DNA of 64,000 bases from Sarcocystis neurona (GCA_000727475.1 KL647297.1:1015280-1079279), one strand, 5' to 3'; positions 11,121 to 24,507 are shown, numbered from the stretch's first letter. Numbers and translations are program-made. Notes: generated from the sequence alone by a model not told the origin.

Positions 11121-14100
11121 GGTCCAGTCTGTCTGGGAGAGACTGCCTGCTGCGATTTCCTGCGTCGGTAGGTCGTGCAGTTTGCTTTGCCGTTTTCGAA
11201 GTGCTGGGAATCCACTCTGAGTAGACCTTCCAGGCCTTTCTATTTCTCACCGTGTGAGTAATGGTGCGTTTCTTTATGTGCTTTTCGGTTCTGTCTGCCC
11301 CAGCGGGTGCAACTACAGTTCGTTTCGGCTTCTGGTTTTCGCTCCTAACGGCAAGACTTGCACTGGATTTCGTCTACCACAGTTGCTCCTTTAGAGCGAC
11401 TGCCTGACTGTCCCACTGACTTCTTGGCTGAAAGTTCAATTTGGACACCGCAAAGATCTCTACGTGACAAAGGCAGAACTTGTCCGGCCATCAGGCTTTG
11501 CAGATGAGAAAAACCTTCTAAGTTATGTTCGTCTTGTAGTGTCTCCAGCGTTGCGAATAAGTCTTGATTACAACAGTTAATGGAGCAAGGAGCTTTGCTT
11601 TCGGCAGAAAAAGGTATCCGCCACGTTGTTCACCTGTAGACATTTTCACTGTGTTGAAAGGGGGAAAGCGTGCTCCTGCCACGATTCGTACGACCACCCG
11701 CTGCTGCCCTTATTCGCCGCACTGTTGCCGACGCTTCTGCCGGAGAGTACCGCGGGGTATTCTCTTTTAGAAAAGTCAGGTTTCGGTGGTTGCTGAAGAC
11801 TTCAACGAGTCGAGCTAGAGCTGGCCTTGAAATGTGAGTTCCATTCGATAAGATCTAGTTTTCTTTGTCAGGCCTGCCTGTTATTCATTTCGTCTGCTGA
11901 CACGCAACACGTGTAATACAGGGAAACGGGGACGTCACAATGTAGACTCATTCACAGCTGCACGTGTGGGATACATGCCGTACACCTGGATGTGTCGCTC
12001 CAGTACATGAGCACGGGCTTCCTGAGTACTGTTCTGCATATGCCGTGTTGGCTGTTAGGGTGTTTTACAGGAGAGGTACTCCTTTGTATAGTGCGATGTT
12101 CTCGGTGACTCGTGTAAATGCATGTTTGTGCCATGTAAACCTTGGCTCCGCCGAGCTGTGCCTGCACTCGCGTATGCATCAAGCCTTCCGCACGATGTGA
12201 GGTCTTTGCGTTCATGTGTGAAAGGTGCATTCACGTCTGCACTCGCCACTGAAATTTTACGGTATTTGTATTCGTACACGGGGAAGAGTGTTGCGCGGTA
12301 AAGTATTTATAAACGATTATCTGCATGTGCTTTCAAATCTTATTAATTCACACAACACGTTCAACGCCAGTCTTTGTGGTAGGGGCTCCGCGGTAGTCGT
12401 TGCGCGCCGTATTTTCCTCACATACATCTTTGCGAACGTAAACGCCGTGTACCGCCACTTCTACGCATGTTTATGTAGGCACTTTTATAAAAACGAAATT
12501 CGTGAAAGTCGCTGATAATGCTCTGAGAATGGTAGGTCCACTTTTGGACCGCAAACAGTCCAAGCGTCCATTAAAAAAATATGTCTCTCCTTCGTCCTAT
12601 ATTAACATGGGTAGATACAGGTAAAGAGTAATGGGGGCTGAGAAATTCATCTTTCGCATGTCGCTCAGAAAGAAGGACGGGTCAGTGATAGCACTGTGGT
12701 ATAAAAATAATGGTACACACTCGTACACGATTGCTGCGGTGGCGTGAACAATGCGTCCGCACCACTAGACATAATTATGCCTCAGTGCCACGCGATGAGA
12801 CCACTGCTTCTGCAGCCTGAATATACACACACATATGTGTATATATAGAGAGAGACCAAAATATGTTTTCCCAACGGAATGTGTGTAATAGGTGGGGCGT
12901 GGACGCTGCATTTCTGCATTTTTGGCTTTTATACGGTATTTGCACGTCTACAGAGGAGGTGTCCGACTGGGACATACGTGAGTGAAAAAGGGCGGTGCAG
13001 TGTTAAGAGACAGTCTCATGAATTCTGGAAACAGTGTGTAAAACTAAGCATTCATTGGATCCGCTCCACTGTCCTCAGGGCGTTACTGCCTAGTGGGTAT
13101 TCTCTACACGAAGGAAGCACCTTGGAACAAATCATTCAAAGACACCCTCCCCAAAAGAGAAACAAGCTTCCTGGCTAACTTCGTTTTGTGCAGTGAGCGT
13201 CCCAATCTGCACTTCAAAAAGGCACGCATGCATGATACACAAGCGTATGAAGCTCTACGTCGAGTGCTGGCTTGATTTCTCAAAGAAAAGATGAAACTGC
13301 CCACTCAAGTGATGCGCTGCCCTACAGTAAATATTCGAGCCACGTCGATGTGTGCCTCGCAGATGGTGGGTTTTTACGTACAGGCTTGTCGAATAGTGGT
13401 ACTTGTGTCGTATACCTCTACGCTAATACGGGTTGCTCACGTATCTAGCGTTTACGTATGAAGTGCCCGGCCTTCGCGCCAGGCCGTGCAGCGCTGGGTA
13501 CCACGAAAACTCTATTGGAACGTGCAACTGAAGTGATGACACATACATGGTCCGCCGACATGCCTGCGTGCGCACAGGCTCAAGCTTGTTAAACCTGCAG
13601 CTGTACGAAGGTAACGTATCTCTTCCCCGCCATACTTCTCCCCACGCACGAGAAATACATTTTTGTCCTTGTGTCCCTCCTTTCTCTGTAGTGAACAGCG
13701 AGGGGACAGTTGACGAGACAAACGGCTGCCAAGATGCTCCCCCAACAACACAGATGTACACTGACAACCTCTCGACTTATTTAGGAAGCCCTTCGAGCTC
13801 ACAGTGTGTAAGCATATAAGGGAACTGAAATATCTGGCACTTAAGAAGACCTGGAAAAAGCACCTCAATTCTCTCTGCCCATCTCAGCTGATCACGTTCT
13901 GGCTACGTGGAGCGACAGCCACGTTCAGGCCGGCTAATTCGAAAGGCGTAGTAACTAGTGCCTCGACGCGTGCATTAGCTGTCACTGCACGTGAAGACAC
14001 TCTTCTAGTATTCTGTGAGAAAAGTGCATGAATAGTTGCCACTCAACTTAGTCCAGCATATTGGAGAGCGTGGACGTGGCACTCGAGAGTAACACTGCTA

Positions 14101-16772
14101 TTCTTGAACTCCCTGATGCATCTACATTTGCTACAAGACCGCGACGCCCTAGATAACTGAATACGAACTTCAATTTCGGTTTATAATTTCTGTCGTGCTC
14201 CAGAATCACTTGGGCCGCACCGTAGGCCAGCGGGGAACTGCAGTACGATTCCTTGAGCTGTCTGCGTAGCAAGTTGTGTAGTCTACCAGTCACTTAGCTG
14301 TGCTAATTTCGGCGTCGCAGTGCTGAGCTCGGAGCTCACCATGTCTTCACGGTAACTTTTAAGTCGACACCGGCGTACACGGCTAATGCAAGGCGGGTAT
14401 CCACTAACACGTACCTTTTCGCCGGAATTACTGCAGCTGCGCTTGTAGTGCCGGAGGTTATCGTTGGCAGTACGTGCTGCATTTCCGAGTGTTCTGTGAG
14501 GTTTTGTGGGGGTTCGAGACGAGGGCGAGTGCGTGTGAAATCTCATTTGCAGTCGCCATCCCGGGCCGTGTTATAGTACAGGATTTCCGAATTCGCTGCG
14601 CAGTGGCATTCGGAAGCCGCCAAGAGTGCGAACTCGGCAGGGTCACGCTTCCTACGGGGGCACGTGAGCGCCATACTTGTTTTCAAAAGCCAGCATGTCT
14701 GAAGAGCAACTTCGTCTATGCGTGCCGCGTTCGGCGCCATTGTGCCTCGTGCGGTGTAGATTCTTCCTGCAAATCCAAATCTCTTCAAGCGTGTAAACGT
14801 GAACTACGGACCTGTTCCCGGTTGCCGGGTTTTACTTGCCAACCCAGCATCTGAGTTTAAAGCCCCATCCCAGCGGAATGCTACGTCATTTTTTAGCGAC
14901 AACAAACGAGTCAGTGTCTGCACTTCAGAAGTATAGCAACTGGCAAGCAGCACATATGCGCACTTGGGAATCACCAAACTGTCGCAGTGGAGCGCGAGCA
15001 GTCTCCGCTCCAGCTCCCTCCTTCAGAGATAGCCCAGGGGGGCTTCACAAACCAGTCTCTTCAGGGCTGATTCTGCGGAGGGCGCCCCAATGTCTTCCGC
15101 TCACCAGTCGAAGAATTCTGGGTCTGGAGCCGGTGGAAATTGTTGTCTAAAATGCCTAAATTCTACGGGAAGGCCCTGTACAAGCTGCGCAGAATTATGC
15201 TGACCACCTATCAGCCAGCGTGGCACCCAAAAGTGACGGGATCACCATCACCACCGCCTCAATGAAACCGCGTTGTTTCGATGACCGGACAGGAGATGTA
15301 GTCGCTACAGGAATGGAGAGGTTTAGATCTGCATGCGTGTTACTTAATTTTTATCGCCAGTGTCGGAGCAAGTTAACCACGCCAGCGCCAGTGCAGAGCG
15401 GACACTCTTGCACAACGAAACATCTTCAGACGTTACAGAGTCTATGCAAGCACCTTCACAAGAAGCAGTGACGGGGAGCCGCACAACTGCATTCGGACCT
15501 GCATACGTGGTAGCCTGTGACTGAGAGTCCCCGAGCAGCTTGGTGTAGAAACCACATAAATGGCTGCTTACGCCGTGTGTAAGAAGACTGCAAGGCACGC
15601 TCTCCCTGTGATCGATCCAGTGCTGCCGTGAGAGCACACACCAGGAGTCCATGCTCGTAATCTCGACCCACAGATCACGATGCAGCTTCTGGTAGGAACT
15701 CACTCGCGTTCCACTGTCAAAATAGAGTTTTGTGTCTCGAAAATTCCCTTGTCTGCTGTCGTCCCATCGTGGCACACTTGCCGGGAACAGGGAGAGCCGG
15801 GCCGCGGCCTGTTGGTGTTGTCACCGCTGCTGCGGCGGTCGAGCGGGCTGCTGTTGTTTGCTCGTATAGCGCTGCCGGTGGCCTGCCCTCGGAGGTCTAG
15901 GCGCCGCCGGCGCCCCGTAGTAGCTGACGTTAGTGCTGCTGGTACTGTAGCTACGCGTGCTGCTGTTGCAGCTGCGGCTGGCGCCCATGCGGCGGGGGAG
16001 GTGCCTTGTACTTCGGGCCGAGGGACTGGGAAGAGGGCCGCTCTCCTTCATCTCTGGTGTCTTTTCGTGTTGCTCAACCAAAACGTGTCTCTCGGGTGTT
16101 CACTGGTGTAATGGTTCCGAGTGCAATAATGACTTGCTCGGCCACAGAACGATTTGACACCGCTTACGAGGTCTTTACGCATTAGTAGCAATTGCAACGC
16201 CACGAGCCGTCGTGTCTTGCCAGCATGCGGGCGGCAACGCAAAAGAATGAGGAGGACTGCTAACATGCAAGCAAACAGAACGCTGATCTCAGGTCCGCTG
16301 AAAGTGAAGCTATTTCAAAGAGCAGAGGGGGGCTGGCTGCCGCTCCTGGCCGCCAATGTCGACCGTGATGTTCCTGTGTGCTCCCAGAATGTGAAAACCA
16401 GACCACTACAGTCGTAGAGGACACGCGGGTACGAGCGACATCTGAAGCTGCGCACTCACCGACCAGCGGGTACCGTGTCAGCAGCACCACGCTTTACTCC
16501 TCCTGTGCCGGCTGTTTAGGGTGTCAGAAACTGACCGTTAGAGGGCTTTCCTCCTCTACACCAGCTACATGCCCACCGTACAGCAGTGCATTGTAGAAGC
16601 CGGCTTTCAGCGTGGCACGCGCAGCATCCACACGAACCGTCATTCATCCGAGCAGAGGTTACAGAACGACTCCACTTAGCCGTAGTCGAAGCCCTGGCCT
16701 CTGCTTTGCAGAGTAGACCCATCGTCCGCTGAATACAGGGCGATTCGGTGACCAGTGTCTAGCTAGACAAGC

Positions 16773-17111
16773 TCAGTGTAGCCGCTTTCCGGTTAGGGAG
16801 TTCGCAGCAAACTCTGTATCAACTGCATTCGATGTTTTCTCATGTTGTCCTCCTATGTAGTCCATCCACCATATAACTGCTGACTGGTCGTGTTGCCCAG
16901 ATTCTCGATACTCTGTGAAACGTCGTTCTACGCTGATACTGGTGCTGAAGCTTGCGTTGCTGTGAAAAAGGGACAGCACGGCGACCCTGTCGTACAGACT
17001 TTCTTGCTTGTCAGTGTCGCCGACGACGACCACTTCACCAGGACACGTTTGTTTTACGAGTGAGTTGACTGCATCAGCTGTACGCATAGTAATGACAAAT
17101 CGCCTCTCCAT
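16773..17111 (-). CDS. possible small ORF or exon, 112 codons, unrecognised
   Basis: A frame opens at an ATG and runs 112 codons without the low-complexity bias that creates false frames here. It contains mixed secondary-structure-like sequence (for example CPGEVVVVGDTDKQESLYDR, then SAVIWWMDYIGG). It lies head-to-head with the AP2 gene, with about 280 bases between the start codons. It may be a chance frame, an exon of an unresolved minus-strand gene, or an antisense product of the AP2 promoter. I do not recognise a family. Confidence 0.25.
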   Translation of the reverse strand: MERRFVITMRTADAVNSLVKQTCPGEVVVVGDTDKQESLYDRVAVLSLFHSNASFSTSISVERRFTEYRESGQHDQSAVIWWMDYIGGQHEKTSNAVDTEFAANSLTGKRLH

Positions 17112-17392
17112 TGCTGGTATCAGAGCTTCTTCGGTGCTAAGTCACGCAATGCCTCAAGACGTCTACAGGCGTACAGACGACTAGCCCCGTCCACACTACG
17201 GCTATTGCGCAGTTCGTGCAAACATTCCATTTGATGCTAAGGAGTCTTGCAATACCTCTTAGCTTCGAAGATAGTGGCAAAACCGTGTGTTCCGACTCGA
17301 GCCCTTTGGAGATATTTCCCAACGCTGGCGGCAGCAAGGAGCATCGCCTCTACTGAAATCTCGATACAGGCTTCACTCGACTTTCTGCTACA

Positions 17393-19630
17393 ATGGAGAA
17401 ATCTACTATATTCCACCAAGAAGAGAAGGCGGTTGTATCGCTAGCTCAGCGGCTGTCTTCGACGCTGCTGAGTGTCGATGGGATCCGTCAGAGGCTGTCT
17501 TCCGCCTCTCTTTCGTTAAGTGACGCCGACGCTGCGTTGCTCCTGGCTTACGCAGATATGTTATGCTACCAAAATTCCTGGCTGGGAGATTCTTCCCTCT
17601 CTGCTCCGATGTTAACAGGTCTTCGAAGTCCCGACGCAAATCCCCCGTCGAGCCAATTGTCACCAGCGGCTGGGGCGCCCCATTCTCCACTCCTCACTTC
17701 TTCCGCTTCCGTTCCTTCCTCCACTCCTGATACGTCTGCGTCCCCCTCGTCTGCCCCCTTCCATTCCACCATCAGAAAAGACTTGGCAGCGCATCCGCAG
17801 TTCCACCTTACAGAGACTTTGGTGCAGAAGACATCAAACGCAGGAACTCCTGGTGGGGGGAACGCTTACACCGACGCGGCAGAAGTAATTTCGCCAACTG
17901 CCGTGCCACAGTTTCCAAAAGCGTGCGCACTGCCTCGAGTGCGAAGCAGCGACAGCAGCACCTGTACCATGACCAGTACCACCAGCAGCAGCTGTCACCG
18001 CAGCAGTGTAGGTCGCGGAGAGGGGCAGCAACAGCGGTCTTGGTGTGCATCTTCAACTTCTTCCTGCACGCCTTGGACCCTGGGCGCACCTGGCGGCGAC
18101 AGAGTACGCGCAGTTTACGACGAAGAAAAAGATGGCTTCGCTTTGCTTCGATCGAATGTTCCGCCTCAGGGAAACTGCGGAGAGCGCGCCACCAGCAGTT
18201 CAACGATCCTTTCTGCTGCAACGGAGCCAGGTGAGATAAGTGTGGCTCAACAACGAGACGAACGCGAACTACATCCCACCTTTACGCCTTTCACTGAATC
18301 TGAGCACGACCCTTTTTTCCGCGGTAGTACCACGCGAACCTCGCTGCCGCGGGAGAACCCGCAGATGTACAAACTGTACGAAGCGACACCGCCTTCAATT
18401 TACAGAGACCAACAGCGACAACAAATGCCACAGAGGCGGATAGCTACGGCGGCTTGCGCAGCAGTGGATTCCATTTTCAACGGAAGCCCGCTGGAGTCTC
18501 GTTCTGCACATCTGCCACTTCGTGATTCAAGTGTGAACACTAACAAAAGCCACGCGGGTAATCCTCCAGTTTCCCGTTTTCCCACAACTACGCTGTCCTA
18601 CTCTGAAGTGGCGCACACTTTGGCACACTCACACGTGCATGATTCCCCTGTCGAGCACGGTAGCGCTGTCTACTTGGAAACCAATCAGAGAGAATCGTTC
18701 TCTTACGTCTCTTCAGACACGCTGAAAACATTGGATCGTACCAAGAAATATTCCTTGCAGGGAATAGTTCAGTTCCAGTCTTACAAAAACCGTTGTGCGC
18801 AAGAGAAAGCCACAATTGAGGTGGATCAGCACGCTTTCAACCGTAAGGGAGAAGTTCTGCAAAAGCCACACACACTAGAGACGCCCGGTTCTCACGTGAA
18901 CGCTGGTGAGTCGTTCATGCCAGCAGTACAAGAGGGGAGGAGAGAAAAGTTGCAACGAACCGTAGAACGAGAAGAGACGAATCCGGTGTGGCCCGAAAAG
19001 CGTCCGATTATGGACGGTTGCTTCTTGCGGATTATCCAGGACACGGAGGACCACAGCGGCTTAACGAAAAACACGCAACAGCCCAAGATACAAAAAAAGC
19101 CTGAGGCGAGGGAGAGCGAAAGACAGAAAAGCATGGAAAAACCTGAAAGGCACGGGTTAGGAAATCAAGATGAAGGCGAGGCAGAATTGGATCCGAGAAA
19201 AATTGAAGACGGAGAGAAGAAAGATTACCTGCAGATGGCGAAAAAGCTGCCTAAGCTTGCAGGCGTCATATTTGACCGTTTGCACAAGCGGTGGGTTTCC
19301 ACCTATCATGACAAAGAGACCCGTAAAGTAATGAGGAAATACTTTGGGGTTCGAAAACACGGCTTCGAACATGCGTACCGAATGGCAGTGAAGCACCGCA
19401 AAATGAAAATGCTGGCGCGACAGCCTGACTGCGACCAGTTTACTGTAATGCAGCGTGACCGTTCACATTCCAATGCATATGATGCTACTGAGGAGGAAAA
19501 GATAGAAGACGTAAGTGTAGTTTCGATGGCACAAAACAAAGAAATGCGCGCCGAAGGAGAGGCACTTGAAGAGGCAGAAGAAAGGACACGTGGAAACAGA
19601 GAAAAATATGGAGAAGTGCTCACCAACTAG
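17393..19630 (+). CDS. ApiAP2-type transcription factor, single exon
   Basis: This is one uninterrupted 745-residue frame. It carries an AP2 DNA-binding domain near the C-terminus at about residues 621-673, with the hallmark pattern GVIFDRLHKRWVSTY, RKYFGVRKHGFEHAYR and AVKHRKMK: three beta strands followed by a helix. Apicomplexan AP2 proteins are nuclear, sequence-specific DNA-binding regulators, usually with one or a few such domains in otherwise disordered chains, as here. The N-terminal 600 residues are rich in Ser, Thr, Gln and Pro with no other recognised domain; an acidic Lys/Glu-rich stretch precedes the AP2 domain, and a Glu-rich tail follows. The start ATG (CTACAATGGAG) is the first in frame. 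Codon use stays consistent across the whole frame. The DNA motif and stage of action cannot be read from sequence. Confidence 0.93.
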   Translation: MEKSTIFHQEEKAVVSLAQRLSSTLLSVDGIRQRLSSASLSLSDADAALLLAYADMLCYQNSWLGDSSLSAPMLTGLRSPDANPPSSQLSPAAGAPHSPLLTSSASVPSSTPDTSASPSSAPFHSTIRKDLAAHPQFHLTETLVQKTSNAGTPGGGNAYTDAAEVISPTAVPQFPKACALPRVRSSDSSTCTMTSTTSSSCHRSSVGRGEGQQQRSWCASSTSSCTPWTLGAPGGDRVRAVYDEEKDGFALLRSNVPPQGNCGERATSSSTILSAATEPGEISVAQQRDERELHPTFTPFTESEHDPFFRGSTTRTSLPRENPQMYKLYEATPPSIYRDQQRQQMPQRRIATAACAAVDSIFNGSPLESRSAHLPLRDSSVNTNKSHAGNPPVSRFPTTTLSYSEVAHTLAHSHVHDSPVEHGSAVYLETNQRESFSYVSSDTLKTLDRTKKYSLQGIVQFQSYKNRCAQEKATIEVDQHAFNRKGEVLQKPHTLETPGSHVNAGESFMPAVQEGRREKLQRTVEREETNPVWPEKRPIMDGCFLRIIQDTEDHSGLTKNTQQPKIQKKPEARESERQKSMEKPERHGLGNQDEGEAELDPRKIEDGEKKDYLQMAKKLPKLAGVIFDRLHKRWVSTYHDKETRKVMRKYFGVRKHGFEHAYRMAVKHRKMKMLARQPDCDQFTVMQRDRSHSNAYDATEEEKIEDVSVVSMAQNKEMRAEGEALEEAEERTRGNREKYGEVLTN

Positions 19631-22600
19631 ACAACTGGAACGAAGCTTACGCGTGATTCTAAACACTCCCGGAGCACCAGCAACTAACAGGAATAGGAGT
19701 GAGGTCCACTGCAGCGCGTTGGCAGTGGTATTTGAAGGAGACTGCGTGTCTAGCAGCAGACCGACTTCGGGAAATTTCATTAAAAATAAAAATGTGAATG
19801 GCTCACCGAATCTCATCCACGCTGAATATCTTGTTGCACCGACAGTGCTCACAACGGTCCACTGGGTGTTGACAGGGACTTCGAATATTTTCACGATGAA
19901 GAACGGACACCTACACCAGTGGGAACCTCTCAAGTAGCACCGGCTTGCAAACTCACAGCTGCGTCTTCAACGACCTCGACTTTTCCACACGCTTTCCTCG
20001 TCCACTAACTGTACACAGCTACAGCGTTCTTCCTTCCGCACCACTCGTACAGCCTCGCCCCTTCCTATTCTCGAGAGGCGCTCTCCCCATGCAGCACTGA
20101 ACCGCGTTGAAGCAGAAATCAACAGGTCCCTCTCCTGCGCACGCGTTTCCTCATCCACCTATACCATATTCTTCTTTTGCTTGCACACTGCCTTGGTCTT
20201 TGGTCTTGTCCCCGTCAAGAAACGGCGTGCTCACCTCCGTTTCCATCTGACCTACACCTAAGCTGCTCCGGTGTCTTTATTGTATCGCTCTCCATGTCGA
20301 ATAGAGAGCCTCACGTTTTTCCGCTTCTGCTTGGAAAAAGTGCAAAGCTGATGAGTAACACCGGCGTCCACTCACCGACTCAGATGCGTCCGATGGTCAT
20401 TCACTACTGCTACACGCGCTCCGTGTACCCTTTTCTGCAGCCTGGGTGCATTAATCGACGTCTGCTGCGCACCCAATAACTTCTACCAGCGTGTTCTAAA
20501 AGTGCTACGCATCCTGACCACGGCTGCAAGGCTTTTTTACTTGTGGCTGCCGGGATATAACCGTCCCATTCTACGACAAGTGTAGTCGCTTCTCACCTTC
20601 AAGCATATTTTATGCCTTTTCCCTTCACACACAGCTGCTGGTTACTTTAGACATATGTAACGGAGGCTTCTCGTCAAATAGGTAAAATTCCGACGTCTCA
20701 TTTAGATTGCTTGTGTTGCGCTGCCACTGGAAATTAGGTCTGCATTTCGCAGACGAAATTGTTCTGTGTCAGCGAGCGTCCCAGAGGCCCGGTGGGGAAC
20801 CACGTGCTTCAGACGTAACTTTCTTTTATGTTTTCTCTTATGGAAGCAGGCCCGCAGAGGATACTCGCAAGGCTGCCTCGATGGTTTAAATGATGTGCGT
20901 AGCATTTACAGCATAACGTCTGAATGCGTAAATTTGTAGGGAGGCGTGCACGCAGATTCGGCGTGTTCGTGCCTGGATGGACTCGCAGGCACACGTTTCG
21001 CTGGCACACATACGCTTCAGGGCGGCATTTTGTCCCGTCATGCGAATATAAATGGGTACAAGTGGATTTTCACCTACGTGCACCTGTTTTTGCACCCGCG
21101 TAGGTATTCAAAATATAGAGACTCTCATATGGTCCTGGTTTTTCTCCTCCGTCCACAAAATTACTCAACGAGTGTGCTCAAAGCACAGTTCGGTGTGTTC
21201 CTTCACCCCGGAGGACTCTGCCGAAACTACCTATTGGCGCGGGTTGTGTGCTGAGATCCATTTTACTTGATTTACGCTGTTGGTGCACTAGCCATTCTCA
21301 CTGGACATCGTTGCAGCGCGGGTAGCCCTACATGCCTAAAGTTTGTGTGTCGCCTTTCATTCCGAGCGTACGTTAGAAACACGTATCAGCTAGCGTCATT
21401 CGCTCGCACCTAATCTTGCATGTAGGTCCCCCGCCAATTCCGTCAATTTTTCACCCTTGTTTTTTCCGTCGTGTTCAGCAGACATTCTGGCACTTCAGGA
21501 GTTGGTCCTAATTCTTCTCTTATGTATCAAGAGATGCGAGAACACTTTTTGAAACTCCTTCGTTCCATGATGTCGGCAAGCCTGATTATTGGACACTTTT
21601 TTTCGTACTGTCAGACACACAAACGTAATAACTTTATTATGCTGTTATGCGCCAGGCAAGAAGCAGCACTGTTGCGCTAGGTGCGGAGCTGCGACATTTG
21701 TGCCTGCCGCGCGCGCATCGGACCCCTAGACATATCCAAATTTATTACTTACGTGCTTTCTTCTGTACCTGCACACATCCATACCGGTATGATCTTTGTG
21801 GTACTCCACGTGTGTTCACTGATTTATGTTGGTGTCTGCTGCACATCCAGCACTCCCATAATTGCACAATTATATTGGCACTTCATGGGGCAATACTGTA
21901 GTGTACACATTCGACTGAATGCCCAATTCCGATAAGCCTCCGCCCTTTCAAAAGCAGGGGCACTACAGAAACTGCGGCCCCTCGTGGCGAGCAGACCTGT
22001 TGTAATTAATTTCAGTCAGTGTGCTGAGAAGCACCGAGCGTCGTACAATTGCGATAAACATCGAGTCATACGTGCATCCCCGGAATGACATGCGGCACAC
22101 TCGTAACGTCAGTCTACGTACTCCTGTTTGACTTAAGGGACCAGCACAACATGTATACTCCCGCTGCAGTATAGAGTTTACGTATGTACACATGTACGTA
22201 TGCGTGTGTGAATATATATATATATATATATGTACTGCATATACACGTACGCTGAGGTGACCACGGCGAGGCATACACGGGGAACAGCACAACAAGGTAC
22301 AAAATAGGCCATATCGCCGCGATAAGTACTTTTTCCAGCTGATAGCCCTAAACACGAGACGCGGGACACCTTACCTGTTGTTAATTTTTCGACAGAGAAA
22401 CGAGTACGTCAAAAAAATCCAGCTAGATACTCTGGCCAGGGTGGCTACTTCCGTTGTAGGTACTGTGAGACAGACACCGTGCTGAATTTTATCAGCGTGA
22501 GCGGCCTGGAGAGAAAGAAATTTCGTCGTAATGCGTAGCCACAGACTGCACACAGCGGGAGCGTGGAGACATCACAACTACACGTTTGTAGTCGCATATT

Positions 22601-24480
22601 CGCGCACCCGCATACGTGTACATGTACACCGGCGTACGTCGACACCACTGGTGCCAGCACGCGCACACACATATATATGGTGCAGTGACACATACGTGTT
22701 TGCGAGTGTCTGCATGAGGACTCACGCAGACCCACCCAGACGCACGAACATAGATCCCTGCAGATGCGTTACGACAGGCACGAATACACGTGCGCGCCTT
22801 TCGATGCGTTTGTGTGTGCCCACGAGCACGAGAGATGCCAGCTTCTTCATCAGGGGATAGAAGCACAGTACGAAAATACGCCTCTGTCGTATTTCGCAGT
22901 GAATCGTGGTGAGTAAGCAGAGACAAGGTGGAGTATCTATCAGCTAAGCGGGACGAGCCACGACCTACGCGGTAACACGGACTAGCGGCATGTAAACATC
23001 CGAGCTTCTTTTGGTTGTGACGCATCCGTATAGTGAAGAAGAAAGAGAAAGATCTACGACGGCACTCAGTGGTCCGAGGCCACGAACCGCGGATGAGCAA
23101 AAGTGGCCAGTCTAGACTAGTTGCTTTACAGCCAGTTGTCTTATGCGTTGGAAAGTACGAGGTCAGCTCGTCGAGCAGAGCAACGCACACCAGCAGAAGC
23201 GGTTGATCTCCTCCCCGATATTTCGTAGACTCCGGTTGTCGCGGACCTGTTATATATATGTGTGTGGTGTTTACGCAGAAAGACGTAAAGAGGTAGACAC
23301 AAGTAAATCACTCAAAAACATAATTCCACAAGAAGCGAGGGAAAAAGAGACTATTTCTGCTGTCCTTGAACCGGAGGACGGCAACGGACCATTGTTTTCT
23401 TCTGCCATTAAGCGGGACAACGATGTAGTTTGTCTCACGCTTTCGATCTCAAAGAACATTGTTCGTTTCATGCGTTAACACGGTCAGTGAGACACTGTCC
23501 GACAAAGAGTCTGACGGCCGTCCTTCTTCAGCTAGCAAACGCTGCTAAACCGGCGAAGATATTAGATGCCGCCGCAATCACATCCTGCAAAACGCACAAC
23601 ATTCTTCATAAAAGAATAGAAGTTCACAGAATCCTACATGTGTTAAGGTAGTCGTAGCGCAGTGTACGTGGCAGCCACATACATACTTGCGCATAGTTGC
23701 AGAGAGGTTCAAGAGAACGCCAACACACGGGCGACCGCTGTCTCCACCGCCAGACATCTTTGTACACAAGCTGGCGCATGTGTATTTTTACGTGTACCCG
23801 GACAAGTGTGTGCTTCGGCGCGCGCGTAATGGGTTATCTGACACCGTGCCTCTGGATGCGTGTTTGTAGCCCACTGTGATGAAAAGACTAGTCCAGGTTA
23901 CATTTCGCTGCACACCTCGACGTAATGAGCCGCAAAGATACATGGGAGTGCATACGCGCAACGTAGGCGATCGTGTGTGATGGATACGTAGGCACGTCAT
24001 GCAGTGGTTGCAGCATTGTAGTACTCTAATGTAGAAAGCAATTCGTCGGCTTCTCTGGAAAGTAGGAGTCACTGCAGCTGTCTAGGTTGTGCTTGAACGT
24101 GCAGACATGTGTGAAGAATGGTATCTGTTTGCACACATACGCCTAATAACTCCGTAAACATGAGAGCAGATGCTCGTCCCCTTTGGAAATGTATAATTTC
24201 TTTGCACATCAGATCATTCTTGAAATACACTGGCCCGATGAACACGCGTGCGCTACCATTCTTAATTGTCGATTCCAAGTGAGACGGTACCTCATAACGG
24301 AAGCACGTGCTAGGTTGACCCCAAATGTTCACTTATTCTGTGTCGTGGAAGGAAGGCAAACTTCAGCAAGATAGGTACGCACAGCTGTTTTCGCGACTTG
24401 AAATGGTGACGAAGCCAACGATGATTAGACGCGTGTACATATACGTATTGAGAGATGGTAGACGTATGCCAAAGGATTCC
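19631..24480. other. unassigned interval downstream of the AP2 gene
   Basis: No supported gene. A plus-strand frame at 19566-19937 overlaps the AP2 stop in another frame and could be a 3' exon only if an intron removes the stop; I see no convincing sites. A (TA)n run lies at 22211-22230. A minus-strand frame near 24070-24300 is exon-like and might be the terminal exon of the large minus-strand gene, but no donor could be paired with it convincingly. Confidence 0.4.
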
Positions 24481-24507
24481 ACATGCTAGAGAACACAAGG
24501 TGGTGGG

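Larger units (their letters stand above)
10752..17392. other. gene-poor interval between GET1 and the AP2 gene
   Basis: No gene model could be supported here. It contains the tandem repeat at 10945-11120, a GA/TA microsatellite at 12838-12856, a GC-rich CTG/GCG island near 15820-16000 that would encode Ala/Arg or Ser/Pro/Gln-rich sequence depending on strand, and a 112-codon minus-strand frame at 16773-17111. Part of it may be the 5' untranslated leader or promoter of the AP2 gene. Confidence 0.5.

Noticed and set aside
19566..19937. plus-strand frame overlapping the end of the AP2 gene
   Set aside because: It is in a different frame, and no convincing donor before the AP2 stop would join to it.
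22492..23190. 232-codon minus-strand frame
   Set aside because: Composition is Arg/Cys/Thr/His-rich from ACGCAC-type sequence, with no recognisable motif and no splice context; likely a chance frame.
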